Below, one piece after another: positions 27,730 through 37,215 of a stretch of DNA of 64,000 nucleotides. A program made the position numbers and the translations under genes. Below the pieces are notes generated by a model, which had not been told where the DNA came from, did not search any database, and saw only the letters and a list, made by a program, of their open reading frames with translations. The stretch is taken from positions 3,844,001 to 3,908,000 of the forward strand of contig NZ_CP117449.1 in assembly GCF_030687835.1 (NCBI RefSeq). Direction: 5' to 3'. Each line of letters starts with the position of its first letter. Position 1 is the stretch's first letter. Source of the DNA: Pseudomonas hefeiensis. GTDB lineage: Bacteria > Pseudomonadota > Gammaproteobacteria > Pseudomonadales > Pseudomonadaceae.

Positions 27730-27831
27730 TGCACGGATCTCCCAATCTGAATGGCGACCCGCAGTCTAGGCGCGGGGATCTGGATGATCTATGATCGAGA
27801 ACCTCATTTTTTTGACCAAAACACCTGAATA

Positions 27832-28800
27832 ATGCCTACCGATCAATTTGCTCTCTCCTCGGATCTCATCAACGAACTGTTGCGCGGCATGCGCCTGCGT
27901 GGCGTCGAATACCGGCGTATCCAAGCCGGTCCAGCCTTCGGCCTGGGCTTCGCTGAGAAACCTGGGCATGCCTGGTTCCACTTCCTGGCGGTCGGCAATG
28001 CGGTGCTGCGGATGGAGGACGGGGCTGCGTACGCGATGACGGCCGGCAACGCCGTATTCATCTCCCATGGCGCGGCCCATCAATTGCTTTCCGATACGGA
28101 CGTGCCTGTTCAGGACATCGACCGTTTAGACGCCGCCCCCCTCGGTGATACGGTCAGCGCGGTGGATACCGGAACCGATGCCAGCCCCACGCCGACCACC
28201 CTTTTGTTCAGTGGCTGCATGGAGTTTGAACTGGGCAGTATCCATGGCCTTGGCAGGCTGATGCCGGGCCTGATGCTGATTGATGCCGGCGGCCAGCGTT
28301 ACCCCGGACTGGTGCCTATCCTGACCACCATGGAACGCGAGGTCAGCGCCGCACGTGTCGGCTTCGCCGGTATCCTCGCGCGTTTGGCCGACGTGGTGGC
28401 CGCCATGGTCGTTCGTGGCTGGGTGGAGTGCGCCTGCGGTAATGCCTCTGGCCTGGTCGCTGCGTTACGCGATCCACGCTTGGCAAGCGCGCTTCTCGCG
28501 CTCCATCAACAACCGGGGCGCGACTGGACCGTTGCGCAGTTGGCGGAGCAATGCAATACCTCTCGCTCGGTCTTCGCGGACCGTTTCCAGGCGACTATTG
28601 GTATGGCCCCACTGCGCTACGTCACTGAGTTGCGGATGCGGCTTGCGAGCCAGTGGTTGACGCTCGAAAGGCTGCCGATTGAAGAGGTGGCGCAGCGCCT
28701 GGGCTATACATCTCAGGCTGCTTTCAGTCGCGCATTCAAGCGCATTACAGGCAAGACGCCTGGATTAAGTCGTCAGTCGAGGCAGTCCGCTGTTTCCTGA
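27832..28800 (+). CDS. AraC-family transcriptional regulator
   Basis: A 322-residue regulator. Residues ~35-95 form a cupin sensor (FHFLAVGNAVLRMEDG; AGNAVFISHGAAHQLL) and residues ~225-318 a double helix-turn-helix (WTVAQLAEQCNTSRSVFADRF; IEEVAQRLGYTSQAAFSRAFK). It belongs to the cupin-containing AraC group found beside MFS or oxidoreductase genes, and most likely controls the divergent MFS transporter. Confidence 0.88.
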   Translation: MPTDQFALSSDLINELLRGMRLRGVEYRRIQAGPAFGLGFAEKPGHAWFHFLAVGNAVLRMEDGAAYAMTAGNAVFISHGAAHQLLSDTDVPVQDIDRLDAAPLGDTVSAVDTGTDASPTPTTLLFSGCMEFELGSIHGLGRLMPGLMLIDAGGQRYPGLVPILTTMEREVSAARVGFAGILARLADVVAAMVVRGWVECACGNASGLVAALRDPRLASALLALHQQPGRDWTVAQLAEQCNTSRSVFADRFQATIGMAPLRYVTELRMRLASQWLTLERLPIEEVAQRLGYTSQAAFSRAFKRITGKTPGLSRQSRQSAVS

Positions 28801-28907
28801 AGCCGAAATACCGACCGATGCTGCTTCGGCGATGACCTATTACTGAGTACTCATGATCTTGCATGCCATCTTCGCACTGACCAACACCATTTCGCTGGCG
28901 GAATAAA

Positions 28908-28931
28908 AGCACTTTGAAATTCAAAAGTGCT
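28908..28931 (+). terminator. Stem-loop between the AraC gene and the sigma-factor gene
   Basis: AGCACTTT and AAAGTGCT form an 8-bp perfect stem around an 8-nt loop, about 108 bp after the AraC stop. No T-run follows, so termination is only a possibility. Confidence 0.35.
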
Positions 28932-29065
28932 CGGTGACTAGCGTTCAAATCTCCTAAACGCTGGATGCATTCTTTCACTCGCAGCCTCTACAGAATGATC
29001 GCGTTCGCCCAAAAGCGGACAGTGAGCGCCACGTATTTGCCTAAGGCCTATCGCGTGAGTAGAAT

Positions 29066-29090
29066 GCGATTAATTATCAATCATATACTT
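29066..29090. promoter_or_regulatory. Possible Fur box upstream of the FecI-type sigma gene
   Basis: An AT-rich stretch with ATTAATTATCAATCATATAC lies just before the preferred sigma-factor start (29103). It carries the AATCAT core of the Pseudomonas Fur site but matches the full consensus only in part. Iron control is expected for a FecIR-receptor cassette. Confidence 0.35.
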
Positions 29091-29102
29091 GCCGGGACTC
29101 CG

Positions 29103-29618
29103 ATGCGCAGCGATGAAACACTAGGTACTGCAGATCTAGGGCTGCTCTATCGAACCCACCACTCGTGGTTACATGGCTGGCTAGTCCGACGCATTGGATG
29201 TCGCGATAACGCAGCAGATTTGGCGCAGGACACCTTCGTACGTCTGCTCAAATCCCGTCAGTCCAGCCCCTTGCGCGAACCACGCGCCTATTTGAGCAGT
29301 ATCGCCCGCGGACTGATGATTGATCAGTATCGTCGTCGCGAACTCGAACGTGCCTACTTGGAAAGCATCATGTTGCTGCCTCAACACGAGGTTCCATCGG
29401 AAGAAAGCCGGCTGATGATTCTTGATGCGCTCGAGCGCATAGACCGTATGCTCGGTATGCTTAAACCAAGAGTTCGGCAGGCATTTTTATTTGCCCGACT
29501 CGACGGTCTAACCTGCGCGCAAATAGCCGAAAAGCTGGGTGTTTCCCGTGCGACGGTGGAACGCGACCTGGCCACGGCCCTGCAACACTGCTATCGCTTG
29601 CGTTATGTCGAGGCGTGA
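29103..29618 (+). CDS. FecI-type ECF sigma factor
   Basis: About 171 residues from the preferred ATG (MRSDETLG); the open frame extends further upstream through an AT-rich promoter-like region. Sigma region 2 includes CRDNAADLAQDTFVRLL near residue 38, and region 4 includes LDGLTCAQIAEKLGVSRATVE near 140. It should direct transcription of the TonB receptor at 30703 when FecR signals uptake of the cognate ferri-siderophore. The fecR-like gene overlaps its 3' end by 14 bp. Confidence 0.88.
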   Translation: MRSDETLGTADLGLLYRTHHSWLHGWLVRRIGCRDNAADLAQDTFVRLLKSRQSSPLREPRAYLSSIARGLMIDQYRRRELERAYLESIMLLPQHEVPSEESRLMILDALERIDRMLGMLKPRVRQAFLFARLDGLTCAQIAEKLGVSRATVERDLATALQHCYRLRYVEA

Positions 29619-30585
29619 GCCGCAGACGCTCAATCCGGCCATTGTTGAGCAGGCGATCCAATGGCTGGTGCGCCTTCGCTTCAATCAAGCCGATGAACAA
29701 ACACAGCGCACTTTTGAGCACTGGCTGCAGCAGAGCCCGGAGCATGTGTTGGCGTGGCAGCGTGTGGAAACGCTTGGGGATGAATTCGCAGGCGTACCAG
29801 CTCAACTGGCCCGACAAACCCTTAATGGTGCCAATCATGGAATGCGGCGGCGGGAAAGCCTGAAGCTACTGGGCATATTGGCGACTGTTAGCACGGCAGC
29901 CTGGCTCGGCCGGGACTATACACCCGTACCAGCCATGCTTGCGCAGCAGCGCAGCAGTACTGGCGAGCAACGACGCTTCCAACTCGATGATGGCAGCCTT
30001 ATTCAGCTCAATAGCGATAGCGCCGTCGACAGCGTTTTCGACGCCCAGCGACGCCTGATAATCCTGCGACGTGGTGAAATCATCGTGAATGTCGGCGCGG
30101 ATCAACACTCGCCTCGAGCGCGACCGTTCTGGGTGCAATCACGTGACGGGATCATGCGCGCTCAGAGTTCCCGCTTTCTGGCACGCGAGCTTGACGACGG
30201 CACTCTGGTCGCGGCGCAGGAAGGATCAGTCACGGTTTTCCCCGGCTCCAGTCAAACTCCGGCGAGCCGCAGCGTCCAGGCCGGAAATCAGCTGCTGTTC
30301 ACATCAAGTGGCGCCCGAATATTCAGGGACAACGGCCTTGATCTATGGAGCTGGGGTGACGGGGTGATCAGTGCACGCAATATGCGCCTCAATGATTTCA
30401 TCGTGGAGTTGTCGCGTTATCGCCCCGGGGTACTGCGCTGCGCCGAAGAGGTCGCTGATCGTCGCATTTCCGGCACCTTCCAGCTCGCCGACAACGATCA
30501 GGTCCTGGCATTGATCGCGCAGTCACTGCATTTGCACATTGATTATCGGACCCGTTATTGGGTGACAGTAACCGCTGCCACCTGA
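29605..30585 (+). CDS. FecR-type anti-sigma / signal-transduction protein
   Basis: About 326 residues from the ATG at 29605. The N-terminal cytoplasmic domain (AIQWLVRLRFNQADEQTQRTF) binds the sigma factor. A single membrane helix lies near residues 85-102 (LKLLGILATVSTAAWLG). The periplasmic FecR domain follows (GEQRRFQLDDGSLIQLNSDS; RRGEIIVNV), then a C-terminal segment (ISGTFQLADNDQVLALIAQ) contacting the receptor. Overlap with the sigma gene implies coupled translation. Confidence 0.9.
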   Translation: MSRREPQTLNPAIVEQAIQWLVRLRFNQADEQTQRTFEHWLQQSPEHVLAWQRVETLGDEFAGVPAQLARQTLNGANHGMRRRESLKLLGILATVSTAAWLGRDYTPVPAMLAQQRSSTGEQRRFQLDDGSLIQLNSDSAVDSVFDAQRRLIILRRGEIIVNVGADQHSPRARPFWVQSRDGIMRAQSSRFLARELDDGTLVAAQEGSVTVFPGSSQTPASRSVQAGNQLLFTSSGARIFRDNGLDLWSWGDGVISARNMRLNDFIVELSRYRPGVLRCAEEVADRRISGTFQLADNDQVLALIAQSLHLHIDYRTRYWVTVTAAT

Positions 30586-30702
30586 GCCCATCAGACTTTG
30601 TGCTACCTAAAAAATAATGAGGTAGCTTCTCATTCTCGTTCGACCTCTAAGGAAGGCCGGAATACAGGCCAGTCTGCCGATGTCCCTTCTTGGAGCGAGA
30701 AA

Positions 30703-33099
30703 ATGAGTTCGTCCCCTGTTTCACAGCGCCATCCATTAAATCATGCCTTGCACGGTGCGATTTTGGGTTTGATCGTAAGCAGCTACGCATTGCCATCGCT
30801 GGCACAAACGTCGAGCGCTGACCACAGCAATCAAGCCAAGCAATGGAACATCGCTGCCGGCCCACTGGCGCCGGCGCTTGACCGCTTTGCGCGCGAGGCT
30901 GGCATCAGTCTTTCCTTCGACGCGTCGAGTGTAATGAACCGCACCACTGCTGGCGTGAATGGCACGCTCGATACGTCGGCAGCGCTGTCATCGTTGCTGC
31001 GGGGGAGCGAATTGCAAATCGAACAGCAAGGCCCGAATGCCTATCTAATCTTCCCTCAACCAAAGCCCGCCGGCCCGCTGGAGCTCGGCACAACGGACGT
31101 CGAGGAATACCGCCTTGCCCCCCTCATCATCAATGCCAAGGTCAGGGTCAGGGTCAGTGCCGACGACGACGCCAACTCGGTGGTCGCCAAGGAGCTCTGG
31201 GTTGGCGGCAAGGTGGCAACCAGCATTCTCAATACACCGGCCTCGGTGTCGGTTGTTACCAACAAGGAAATGGAGCAACGCAGCGTCAGCACCACGGAAG
31301 AGGCGCTGCAATACACGCCGGGCGTGGTCAGTGACTTCTATGGTACGGATGACCGCAACGACTATTTCCAAATCCGGGGCTTCCAGGCGACCACCTACCG
31401 TGACGGCTTGACCCTGAGTTCGATGCGCGGCGTACGCGAAGATCCATTCGCGTATGAACGCATAGAGATTCTGCGTGGCGCCAACTCTACGCTGTTTGGC
31501 CCAGCGGACCCGGGCGGTTCGGTGAATTTCGTGACCAAACAGCCGCGCTTCGAGCAGTTTGGCCAAGGCTATGTGACCTACGGTTCGTTTGACCATGTCG
31601 AGACAGGCATCGATGTGGGGGATGCGCTGAACGACGAGAAAACCTTGGCTGGCCGCTTTACTGCCAAAGGCCAAAACAGCGACCGCGAGTACGATCACTC
31701 ACAGGACGACAACCGGTTGGTGATGGGTGGCCTCACCTGGGCACCCACGGATTACACGTCAGCCACCATGATTCTGGACTATCTGAAAACTGAAAGTTCG
31801 CCCAACAGTGGCGGCTATCCGCTGGACAAGGAATACGACCGCAGCAAGTTTTATGGTGAGCCCAGCTACAACTTTCACGATGTCGAGCGCACCAGCCTCA
31901 GCGGTAACGTCACCCATGACTTCGACAACGGCTTCGTACTGCGCAGCAATCTGCGTTACAGCAAATTGACCGATGATTTTGGCTACGTTTACATCAGCGA
32001 CAGCGCCGCACGTGTTGGTACTACCGTTGACCGGTATCTGTTTGGAACGGACAGTGAGGCCGACCAGTTCAACGGCAATCTGATGCTGCAATACGATGCC
32101 CGCTTCGAGAACATCGACAGCAGCAGCCTGGTGGGCGTGGAGTACCTCGACTCGACCACCAAGGAAAGCTCGGTCTACGCCCTGACGACCCCGATTGACA
32201 TTGCAAATCCCGTGTTTACTGGCGTTCCACGCTCAATCACACCGTATGCCGTCAACAAGCGAGACGCGACCACCAAGGCCGTGTTCCTTCAGCAGAACCT
32301 ATCGTTCTACGAGCGTTTCATCGTCACCGCGGGTATGCGCAACGACTCGATGGACCTTACCAGCAAAGGCTTGCAATCCACTGAGAAAGACAACTTCTCC
32401 GAAACCTCCTACCGAGGTGCGTTGACCTATATCGTCAACGATGAGGTGTCCACCTATGTGAGCATGGTGGAATCCGTCTCGCCACCTCAGGTTGGCGTAA
32501 CACCGCAGACGGGCAGGCAGTACGAAGTGGGCGTGAAGTATGCGCCGATGGGGATGGACGCACTGTTCTCCGCCGCCGTTTATGACTTGACCCAGGAAAA
32601 CGTCACCATCGCCGTGGTGCTGCCGAGCGGCATCATTGAACAACAAACGGTGGGCGAATCGCAGGCGCGTGGCCTCGACCTGGAAGCCAAGGCGCAGGTG
32701 ACGCAGAACCTCAGCCTGATGGGTGGCTACTCCTATATGGAGTCCGAGGTACTGCGCGGTTCCTTGTACGACGGCAGCTCCCTGAAGGGTAATGAGTTCA
32801 CCACGGCACCCAAGCATTCTGCTTCGCTCTGGAGTTATTACGACGTGCCCGGCACTGATGTCAGCGTTGGCTTGGGTGCGCGCTACGTCGGCTCTTATTA
32901 CTTCGATGCAGCCAACTCCGGCAAAAGCGATGGCACCACGCTGTTCGACGCCGCCTTCAACTACGAGATCGCCAAGGGCACCGACCTTGCGGTGAACGTC
33001 AGCAACCTGCTGGATGAGCAGCACGTGGTCGGTTCCGGCACAGCGAACTTCTACAATCCGGGTCGCGAGATTACCGCCAAGGTGAGTTACAGCTGGTAA
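30703..33099 (+). CDS. TonB-dependent siderophore receptor with signalling domain
   Basis: About 798 residues from the ATG at 30703 (GGAGCGAG ribosome site). A signal peptide ends near SLAQT. Residues ~45-115 are the STN signalling domain (WNIAAGPLAPALDRFAREAG). Then come the plug (YFQIRGFQATTYRDGL; YERIEILRGANSTLFGPADP) and a 22-strand-type barrel ending in the aromatic SYSW. It imports a ferri-siderophore and signals through FecR to FecI. The ligand is not readable; the type resembles FpvA/FoxA/FiuA receptors. No siderophore synthesis gene is nearby, so a foreign siderophore is likely. Confidence 0.9.
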   Translation: MSSSPVSQRHPLNHALHGAILGLIVSSYALPSLAQTSSADHSNQAKQWNIAAGPLAPALDRFAREAGISLSFDASSVMNRTTAGVNGTLDTSAALSSLLRGSELQIEQQGPNAYLIFPQPKPAGPLELGTTDVEEYRLAPLIINAKVRVRVSADDDANSVVAKELWVGGKVATSILNTPASVSVVTNKEMEQRSVSTTEEALQYTPGVVSDFYGTDDRNDYFQIRGFQATTYRDGLTLSSMRGVREDPFAYERIEILRGANSTLFGPADPGGSVNFVTKQPRFEQFGQGYVTYGSFDHVETGIDVGDALNDEKTLAGRFTAKGQNSDREYDHSQDDNRLVMGGLTWAPTDYTSATMILDYLKTESSPNSGGYPLDKEYDRSKFYGEPSYNFHDVERTSLSGNVTHDFDNGFVLRSNLRYSKLTDDFGYVYISDSAARVGTTVDRYLFGTDSEADQFNGNLMLQYDARFENIDSSSLVGVEYLDSTTKESSVYALTTPIDIANPVFTGVPRSITPYAVNKRDATTKAVFLQQNLSFYERFIVTAGMRNDSMDLTSKGLQSTEKDNFSETSYRGALTYIVNDEVSTYVSMVESVSPPQVGVTPQTGRQYEVGVKYAPMGMDALFSAAVYDLTQENVTIAVVLPSGIIEQQTVGESQARGLDLEAKAQVTQNLSLMGGYSYMESEVLRGSLYDGSSLKGNEFTTAPKHSASLWSYYDVPGTDVSVGLGARYVGSYYFDAANSGKSDGTTLFDAAFNYEIAKGTDLAVNVSNLLDEQHVVGSGTANFYNPGREITAKVSYSW

Positions 33100-33132
33100 G
33101 CAGGCGTGTAAGCCTTTTCCCCATGTAGGAAG

Positions 33133-33158
33133 CGGTGCCCGCTATACCGCGGGCACCG
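33133..33158 (+). terminator. Strong hairpin after the TonB receptor
   Basis: CGGTGCCCGC, a 6-nt loop, GCGGGCACCG: a perfect 10-bp GC-rich stem 33 bp after the receptor stop. It lacks a clean T-run but is well placed to end the cassette transcript. Confidence 0.55.
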
Positions 33159-33279
33159 TCAACTTGGTCATCATTGTGCGAGATGAAAAGCAAGGGCGTT
33201 CGATTTTCATCGTTACGCGCCAGCTGTTAACTAAGCGCCAGTAGCGCGAGATAACATCAACCTGTTTTCGAGCATCTGC

Positions 33280-33643
33280 TTTCGGCCCAGAGTGTGTAAA
33301 AACGCTTTCGCAAACCCTTGCTATGACTTCTGAGGATTTCATCGCAGGGACCGCTCATGAAGCGCTTTATCCAAGGTGAACATCGAGGCCAAGGTACCTT
33401 CCTTCCGGAGAGCCTCGACGATTACGTCAGCGATACCAATCCGGTGCGCGTAGTCGATGTCTTTGTCGACGAACTCGACCCGGTCAAACTGGGTTTCGAG
33501 GGCGCCATACCGCCTGATACTGGCCGGCCGGCTTACCATCCCGCAATCCTGCTGAAGATCCACATCTACGGTTATCTGAACCGCATTCCATCGAGCCGGT
33601 GTCTTGAACCAGAAGCCCAACGCAACGTCGAGCTGATGTGGCT
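33280..33643 (+). mobile_element. Truncated IS1182-type element (left end only)
   Basis: It begins with the terminal repeat TTTCGGCCCAGAGTGTGTAA and continues nearly identical to the second copy at 41830 up to 33643, where similarity stops abruptly. It holds the left end and the first ~95 codons of the transposase (from ATG 33357). Differences from the second copy are a few scattered substitutions, so the two are closely related. The downstream 33644-33859 shows no recognisable gene. Confidence 0.85.
33357..33643 (+). pseudogene. IS1182-type transposase, N-terminal fragment
   Basis: The first ~95 residues (MKRFIQGEHRGQGTFLPESL ... RNVELMW) match the transposase at 41907 almost exactly. The frame then runs on into unrelated sequence to 33785. 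The catalytic DDE region is absent, so it is inactive. Confidence 0.85.
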
Positions 33644-33859
33644 ACCAATAGCGGCCCTTCGGACTTGCCCCAAAAGCTCGCCTGCTGACCGGTCAATGCA
33701 GATAACGAAAACTATGCATGTTAGGCGGAGTATCGGCTTTAATGTCGGTGCAGACTCAACTGCTCACGGCGCAGGATTTCTATAATTTGCGAGATGTGAT
33801 GCACGCTATCGGTGGGTTCCAAGTTCTGAATCCCTGTCTAAATCAAGGACGACAACCCA

Positions 33860-34912
33860 TTGAAAACAGCTCTCGGCGCCCTGCTTTTAACGTGTCTGAC
33901 GACCAGCGCTCTCGCTGACGTCAACTCTGTCGGCTTCCAATCCTACACCCTACCGGACCCACGCAATGAGCGTCCGCTGGAGATGGTCGTCTGGTATCCC
34001 AGCACAACGACCGCCACCCCACAGTTGATCGGCGACGATGTGGTGTTTGTCGGTGCTTCTGCGGTTCGCAACGCGCCGCCCTCTGCTGGCGAGCACCCAT
34101 TGGTGGTGCTCTCCCATGGATTCAGAGGCAATTGGAACAATCAGAACTGGTTGGCGAGTGCATTGGCCCATAAAGGTTACATTGTCGCAGCGGTCAACCA
34201 CCCCGGCACCACGACCCATGATCGAAGCCCGCAAGCGGCCGCGCAGTTATGGCAGCGGCCCATTGACCTGCATCGGGCCATTGAGGCGGTCACCACTCAA
34301 CCTGAAAAATTTGGCGTGACCACAAAGCATCAAATTGCTGTAATAGGCCATTCACTAGGCGGCTGGACTGCAATGGAGATCGCCGGCGCTCGTTTCGACC
34401 CAGCCCTATTTGCCCGTGACTGCGAACTCCATCCGCAGTTATCCAGTTGCACCATTTATCAAAAGATCAACCCGGAGGGTACTCCGGTATTAAAGGCTGG
34501 TCTGGCCGGCGATTTGCGCGATCAACGGGTCACCGCTGTGGTTTCTTTGGACCTGGGACTCTCGCGCGGGATGACTGATGAGAGCCTTGCGGCACTGCCG
34601 GTGCCGGTGCTAGTTATCGCTGCCGGAGCACCATCGGTGGAACTGCCTGCTCAGTTGGAGTCCGCCAACCTGGCCACACGCCTGCCCCAAACGTCCAGCC
34701 GCTATGTCGAGATCAGTGACGCCAGCCATTTCAGCTTCTTGCCGATTTGCAAACCAGGTGCAGTGGCATTGCTCGAAGAGGACATTCCTGGCGATGGGAT
34801 CATTTGCGGGGATGGCGACAATGCTCGCCCGCGCGAGGTAATTCAACAGCAGGTTACGTCACTGATCACCGAGTTTTTGACGCAGTCCGCGAACAACAAA
34901 GTGGAGCTCTAG
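33860..34912 (+). CDS. Exported alpha/beta hydrolase (PAF-acetylhydrolase / dienelactone hydrolase-like)
   Basis: About 350 residues with a TTG start chosen because an AAGGA site precedes it and a signal peptide follows at once (MKTALGALLLTCLTTSALA-DV). The hydrolase core has VVLSHGFRGNWNNQNW near residue 85 and the nucleophile elbow VIGHSLGGWTAMEIA near 160. A late DASHFSFLP supplies the probable histidine near 288. Pairs of cysteines (CELHPQLSSC) suggest a periplasmic disulfide. Substrate unknown. Confidence 0.8.
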   Translation: MKTALGALLLTCLTTSALADVNSVGFQSYTLPDPRNERPLEMVVWYPSTTTATPQLIGDDVVFVGASAVRNAPPSAGEHPLVVLSHGFRGNWNNQNWLASALAHKGYIVAAVNHPGTTTHDRSPQAAAQLWQRPIDLHRAIEAVTTQPEKFGVTTKHQIAVIGHSLGGWTAMEIAGARFDPALFARDCELHPQLSSCTIYQKINPEGTPVLKAGLAGDLRDQRVTAVVSLDLGLSRGMTDESLAALPVPVLVIAAGAPSVELPAQLESANLATRLPQTSSRYVEISDASHFSFLPICKPGAVALLEEDIPGDGIICGDGDNARPREVIQQQVTSLITEFLTQSANNKVEL

Positions 34913-34948
34913 GATTGCTGGCACTCGGCAACTCAGCAGACCTGAAAT

Positions 34949-35338
34949 TTGCGTAGGAGCCAATTTTTGTGTCGAATCCAGCCACCTATTACGATCAAAA
35001 CCAAGCTGCGACCACTCGACCTGCATCGGCGCTCCCTGATACGGGCAATCCAGGGCCGTGAACGAATCTGGTACTGCGGAACCGACTTCTCCTATGGCGG
35101 CCATGAAGGCGCCCTGACCTCAGGTCTGGTGCTGGCCCAGCGTTTCGGCGCGTCGGTGGACCAAGGCAGCAATGCCAGTGCGCGCATCCAGTTCGAGCTG
35201 GTCAAGGACCTGATGGGCGTGGAATCGGCGTCCGGGAAACTGATACGCCAACTGGACCAGCGCCTGCTGCGCATCGCCGAAAAACTGGGCGCCGTCGAGC
35301 GTCTTGCACCGCGCGTGATGCGCCATTACTTGCAATGA
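34949..35338 (+). pseudogene. C-terminal remnant of an FAD-dependent oxidoreductase
   Basis: Residues ~30-75 carry WYCGTDFSYGGHEGALTSGL, the C-terminal FAD-contact loop of amine oxidase/NAD(P)-binding flavoproteins, where it normally follows 350 or more residues. No N-terminal Rossmann domain exists upstream; the preceding gene ends at 34912 in unrelated sequence. The start is therefore arbitrary and the gene is probably broken. It sits just before the isochorismatase gene and was probably part of the same cluster. Confidence 0.65.
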
Positions 35339-35345
35339 GGTTTGC

Positions 35346-35927
35346 ATGACATCTTCGATCCCTTCCCGTGCCCATGGCAAAACGACCCTGATCATCAACA
35401 ACATGCAAGTCGATCTGCTGCCCATGATCCAGGACGCCAGCCGCGTGCTGGAGCATTGCTGCTGGCTGGCCGAACTTGCCCAGGAAATCGAGCTGCCCGT
35501 TGCTCTGGTCTGCCATGAAAAGCTGGGCGCGCTGCCAGCACGGCTACGCAAGGCAGCGGGTGTTTGCACGACACTCTCCAAATGCCACTTCAATGTGCTC
35601 GATGAACGGGGGGTCGACATCTTCCGTACCGCTCCGCCCGGCAATCACTGGATTTTCGCGGGTGTGGAAACCCACGTGTGTATCCTGCAATCGGCACTGG
35701 CGCTACGCGCACGCGGTGACCAGGTTTCGGTGGTAGTAGACGCAGTGTCGTCCCGCAGCGTCCTGGATCACGAGGTCGCGCTCTCGCGCATGTCACGCCA
35801 CGGCGTGGAGCTGATCACCCGCGAGATGTTGTTCTTCGAAACCATGGCGCAGTCGGAGCGAGCCGATTACCTGGCGCTGAGCCAACGCTTTCTCGATGGC
35901 CGCTACCTGAGGACCTACGGCGAATGA
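35346..35927 (+). CDS. Isochorismatase-family cysteine hydrolase
   Basis: A 193-residue cytoplasmic hydrolase. The acid is in LIINNMQVDLL near residue 20, the lysine near SKCHFNV at ~80, and the nucleophile cysteine in FAGVETHVCILQSAL near 118. The family hydrolyses isochorismate, nicotinamide or related amides; the precise substrate is unknown. It starts 8 bp after the oxidoreductase remnant and 59 bp before the MFS gene. Confidence 0.8.
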   Translation: MTSSIPSRAHGKTTLIINNMQVDLLPMIQDASRVLEHCCWLAELAQEIELPVALVCHEKLGALPARLRKAAGVCTTLSKCHFNVLDERGVDIFRTAPPGNHWIFAGVETHVCILQSALALRARGDQVSVVVDAVSSRSVLDHEVALSRMSRHGVELITREMLFFETMAQSERADYLALSQRFLDGRYLRTYGE

Positions 35928-35985
35928 CCCAGATTGCCGCACCGGACACCATGCCCACTCGCACCTTGTTCGCACGGAGCCAGCC

Positions 35986-37215
35986 ATGACCGCCGTTCTC
36001 TCGCAGACACACGCCACTGCCAAGGCCACGCCCTTGATCCTGCTGCTGATCATTTTCATCGACGGCCTGGGCACGGCATTGCTGCTGCCGATGCTACCGA
36101 TGCTGCTCGACCCCGGCGACCCTGCTGGGGTGGTTTTCACCAGCACACCGACTGCCGCTCGGACCGCCTGGCTCTACGGCGTGCTGTTGGCAGGCTACGC
36201 CTTTGCGATGATGGTGGGCGCGCCTCTGCTGGGTGCGCTTTCAGACCGCATCGGGCGGCGCCCAACGCTTCTGCTTGCGGTGGCAGGGTCGGTCGCCGGG
36301 TATGCCCTGAGCACTTGGGCGGTGAGCCTGGGCAGCGTGGGCTTGCTGATCGCCGGACGCTTGCTGGGAGGCACCTTCGCCGGTAGCGTCCCGGTGGCAC
36401 AGGCCATGTTGGTCCAGACCCCCGACAGCGCAATGAAACGCATTGGCTGGGTAATGTTTGCCATGACTGCGGGTTTTTTCGCCGGTCCCGCGCTCACCGG
36501 CATCCTGCTGGCAGGTCATACGCCGGGAGCAAGCCTGCTCCTGCCTTTGCAGGTCGCGCTGACGCTCAGCGTGCTGTGCCTGCTGATGGCCTTCTTGCTG
36601 CCCTCTACCCCAGCTCCGGCGGCAACAACGGGCCCATCGCTGATCAGGCAGGTCTTGAACGGTTTTACCTCGCCAGCCACGCGCAGACCATTGCTTGCAC
36701 TGCTCTGGCTGCAAATTGGCTGGAACCTCTTCTACCAGTACCTGCCCTGGATGCTCGCGCGCCAGAGCCAGACCGTAGGCAGCATCAGCCTACTGCTGAC
36801 AGTGGTCGGGATCGGCATGTGCATCGCCTTCATCTGGGTAGCCGGAGCCTTGCAAACCCGGTATCCAGCGCCACGGATCGCACGCGCTGCCATCCCCACG
36901 CTGGTGGTAAGCTGCGCACTGCTCGCGGCCACGCTCGACAACTCGCTTGCCCTGGTTTTCGGTGCGCTTGCCGCGATCGCCTATGGGGTGGCCTACACTG
37001 CCTTGATCGGGCATGCCCTGGCATGCGAGCAGGCAAGCCTGCGTGGCACGGTACTGGGCATCGCCGCTTCACTGGCTGCCGGCGCCGCAGCCGTCACGGC
37101 GTTGCTGGGCGGGGTAATCGGCGTCTGGGGCAACCTGCTGCTGGCCTCGCTGAGCGTGGGTGCGCTGGTCCTGAGCTGGGTCATCCTGGGTTCGGGAAAA
37201 GATCGAGATGAGTAG
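35986..37215 (+). CDS. MFS efflux transporter (TetA-like)
   Basis: A 409-residue membrane protein with ~12 helices. The DHA1 motif GALSDRIGRRPTLL after helix 2 and the RLLGGTFAGSVPVAQAML helix are typical of TetA-type drug exporters. It overlaps the ABC-F gene by 8 bp, so exporter and ABC-F protein are translated together. This pairing suggests export of, and protection from, one toxic compound. Confidence 0.87.
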   Translation: MTAVLSQTHATAKATPLILLLIIFIDGLGTALLLPMLPMLLDPGDPAGVVFTSTPTAARTAWLYGVLLAGYAFAMMVGAPLLGALSDRIGRRPTLLLAVAGSVAGYALSTWAVSLGSVGLLIAGRLLGGTFAGSVPVAQAMLVQTPDSAMKRIGWVMFAMTAGFFAGPALTGILLAGHTPGASLLLPLQVALTLSVLCLLMAFLLPSTPAPAATTGPSLIRQVLNGFTSPATRRPLLALLWLQIGWNLFYQYLPWMLARQSQTVGSISLLLTVVGIGMCIAFIWVAGALQTRYPAPRIARAAIPTLVVSCALLAATLDNSLALVFGALAAIAYGVAYTALIGHALACEQASLRGTVLGIAASLAAGAAAVTALLGGVIGVWGNLLLASLSVGALVLSWVILGSGKDRDE

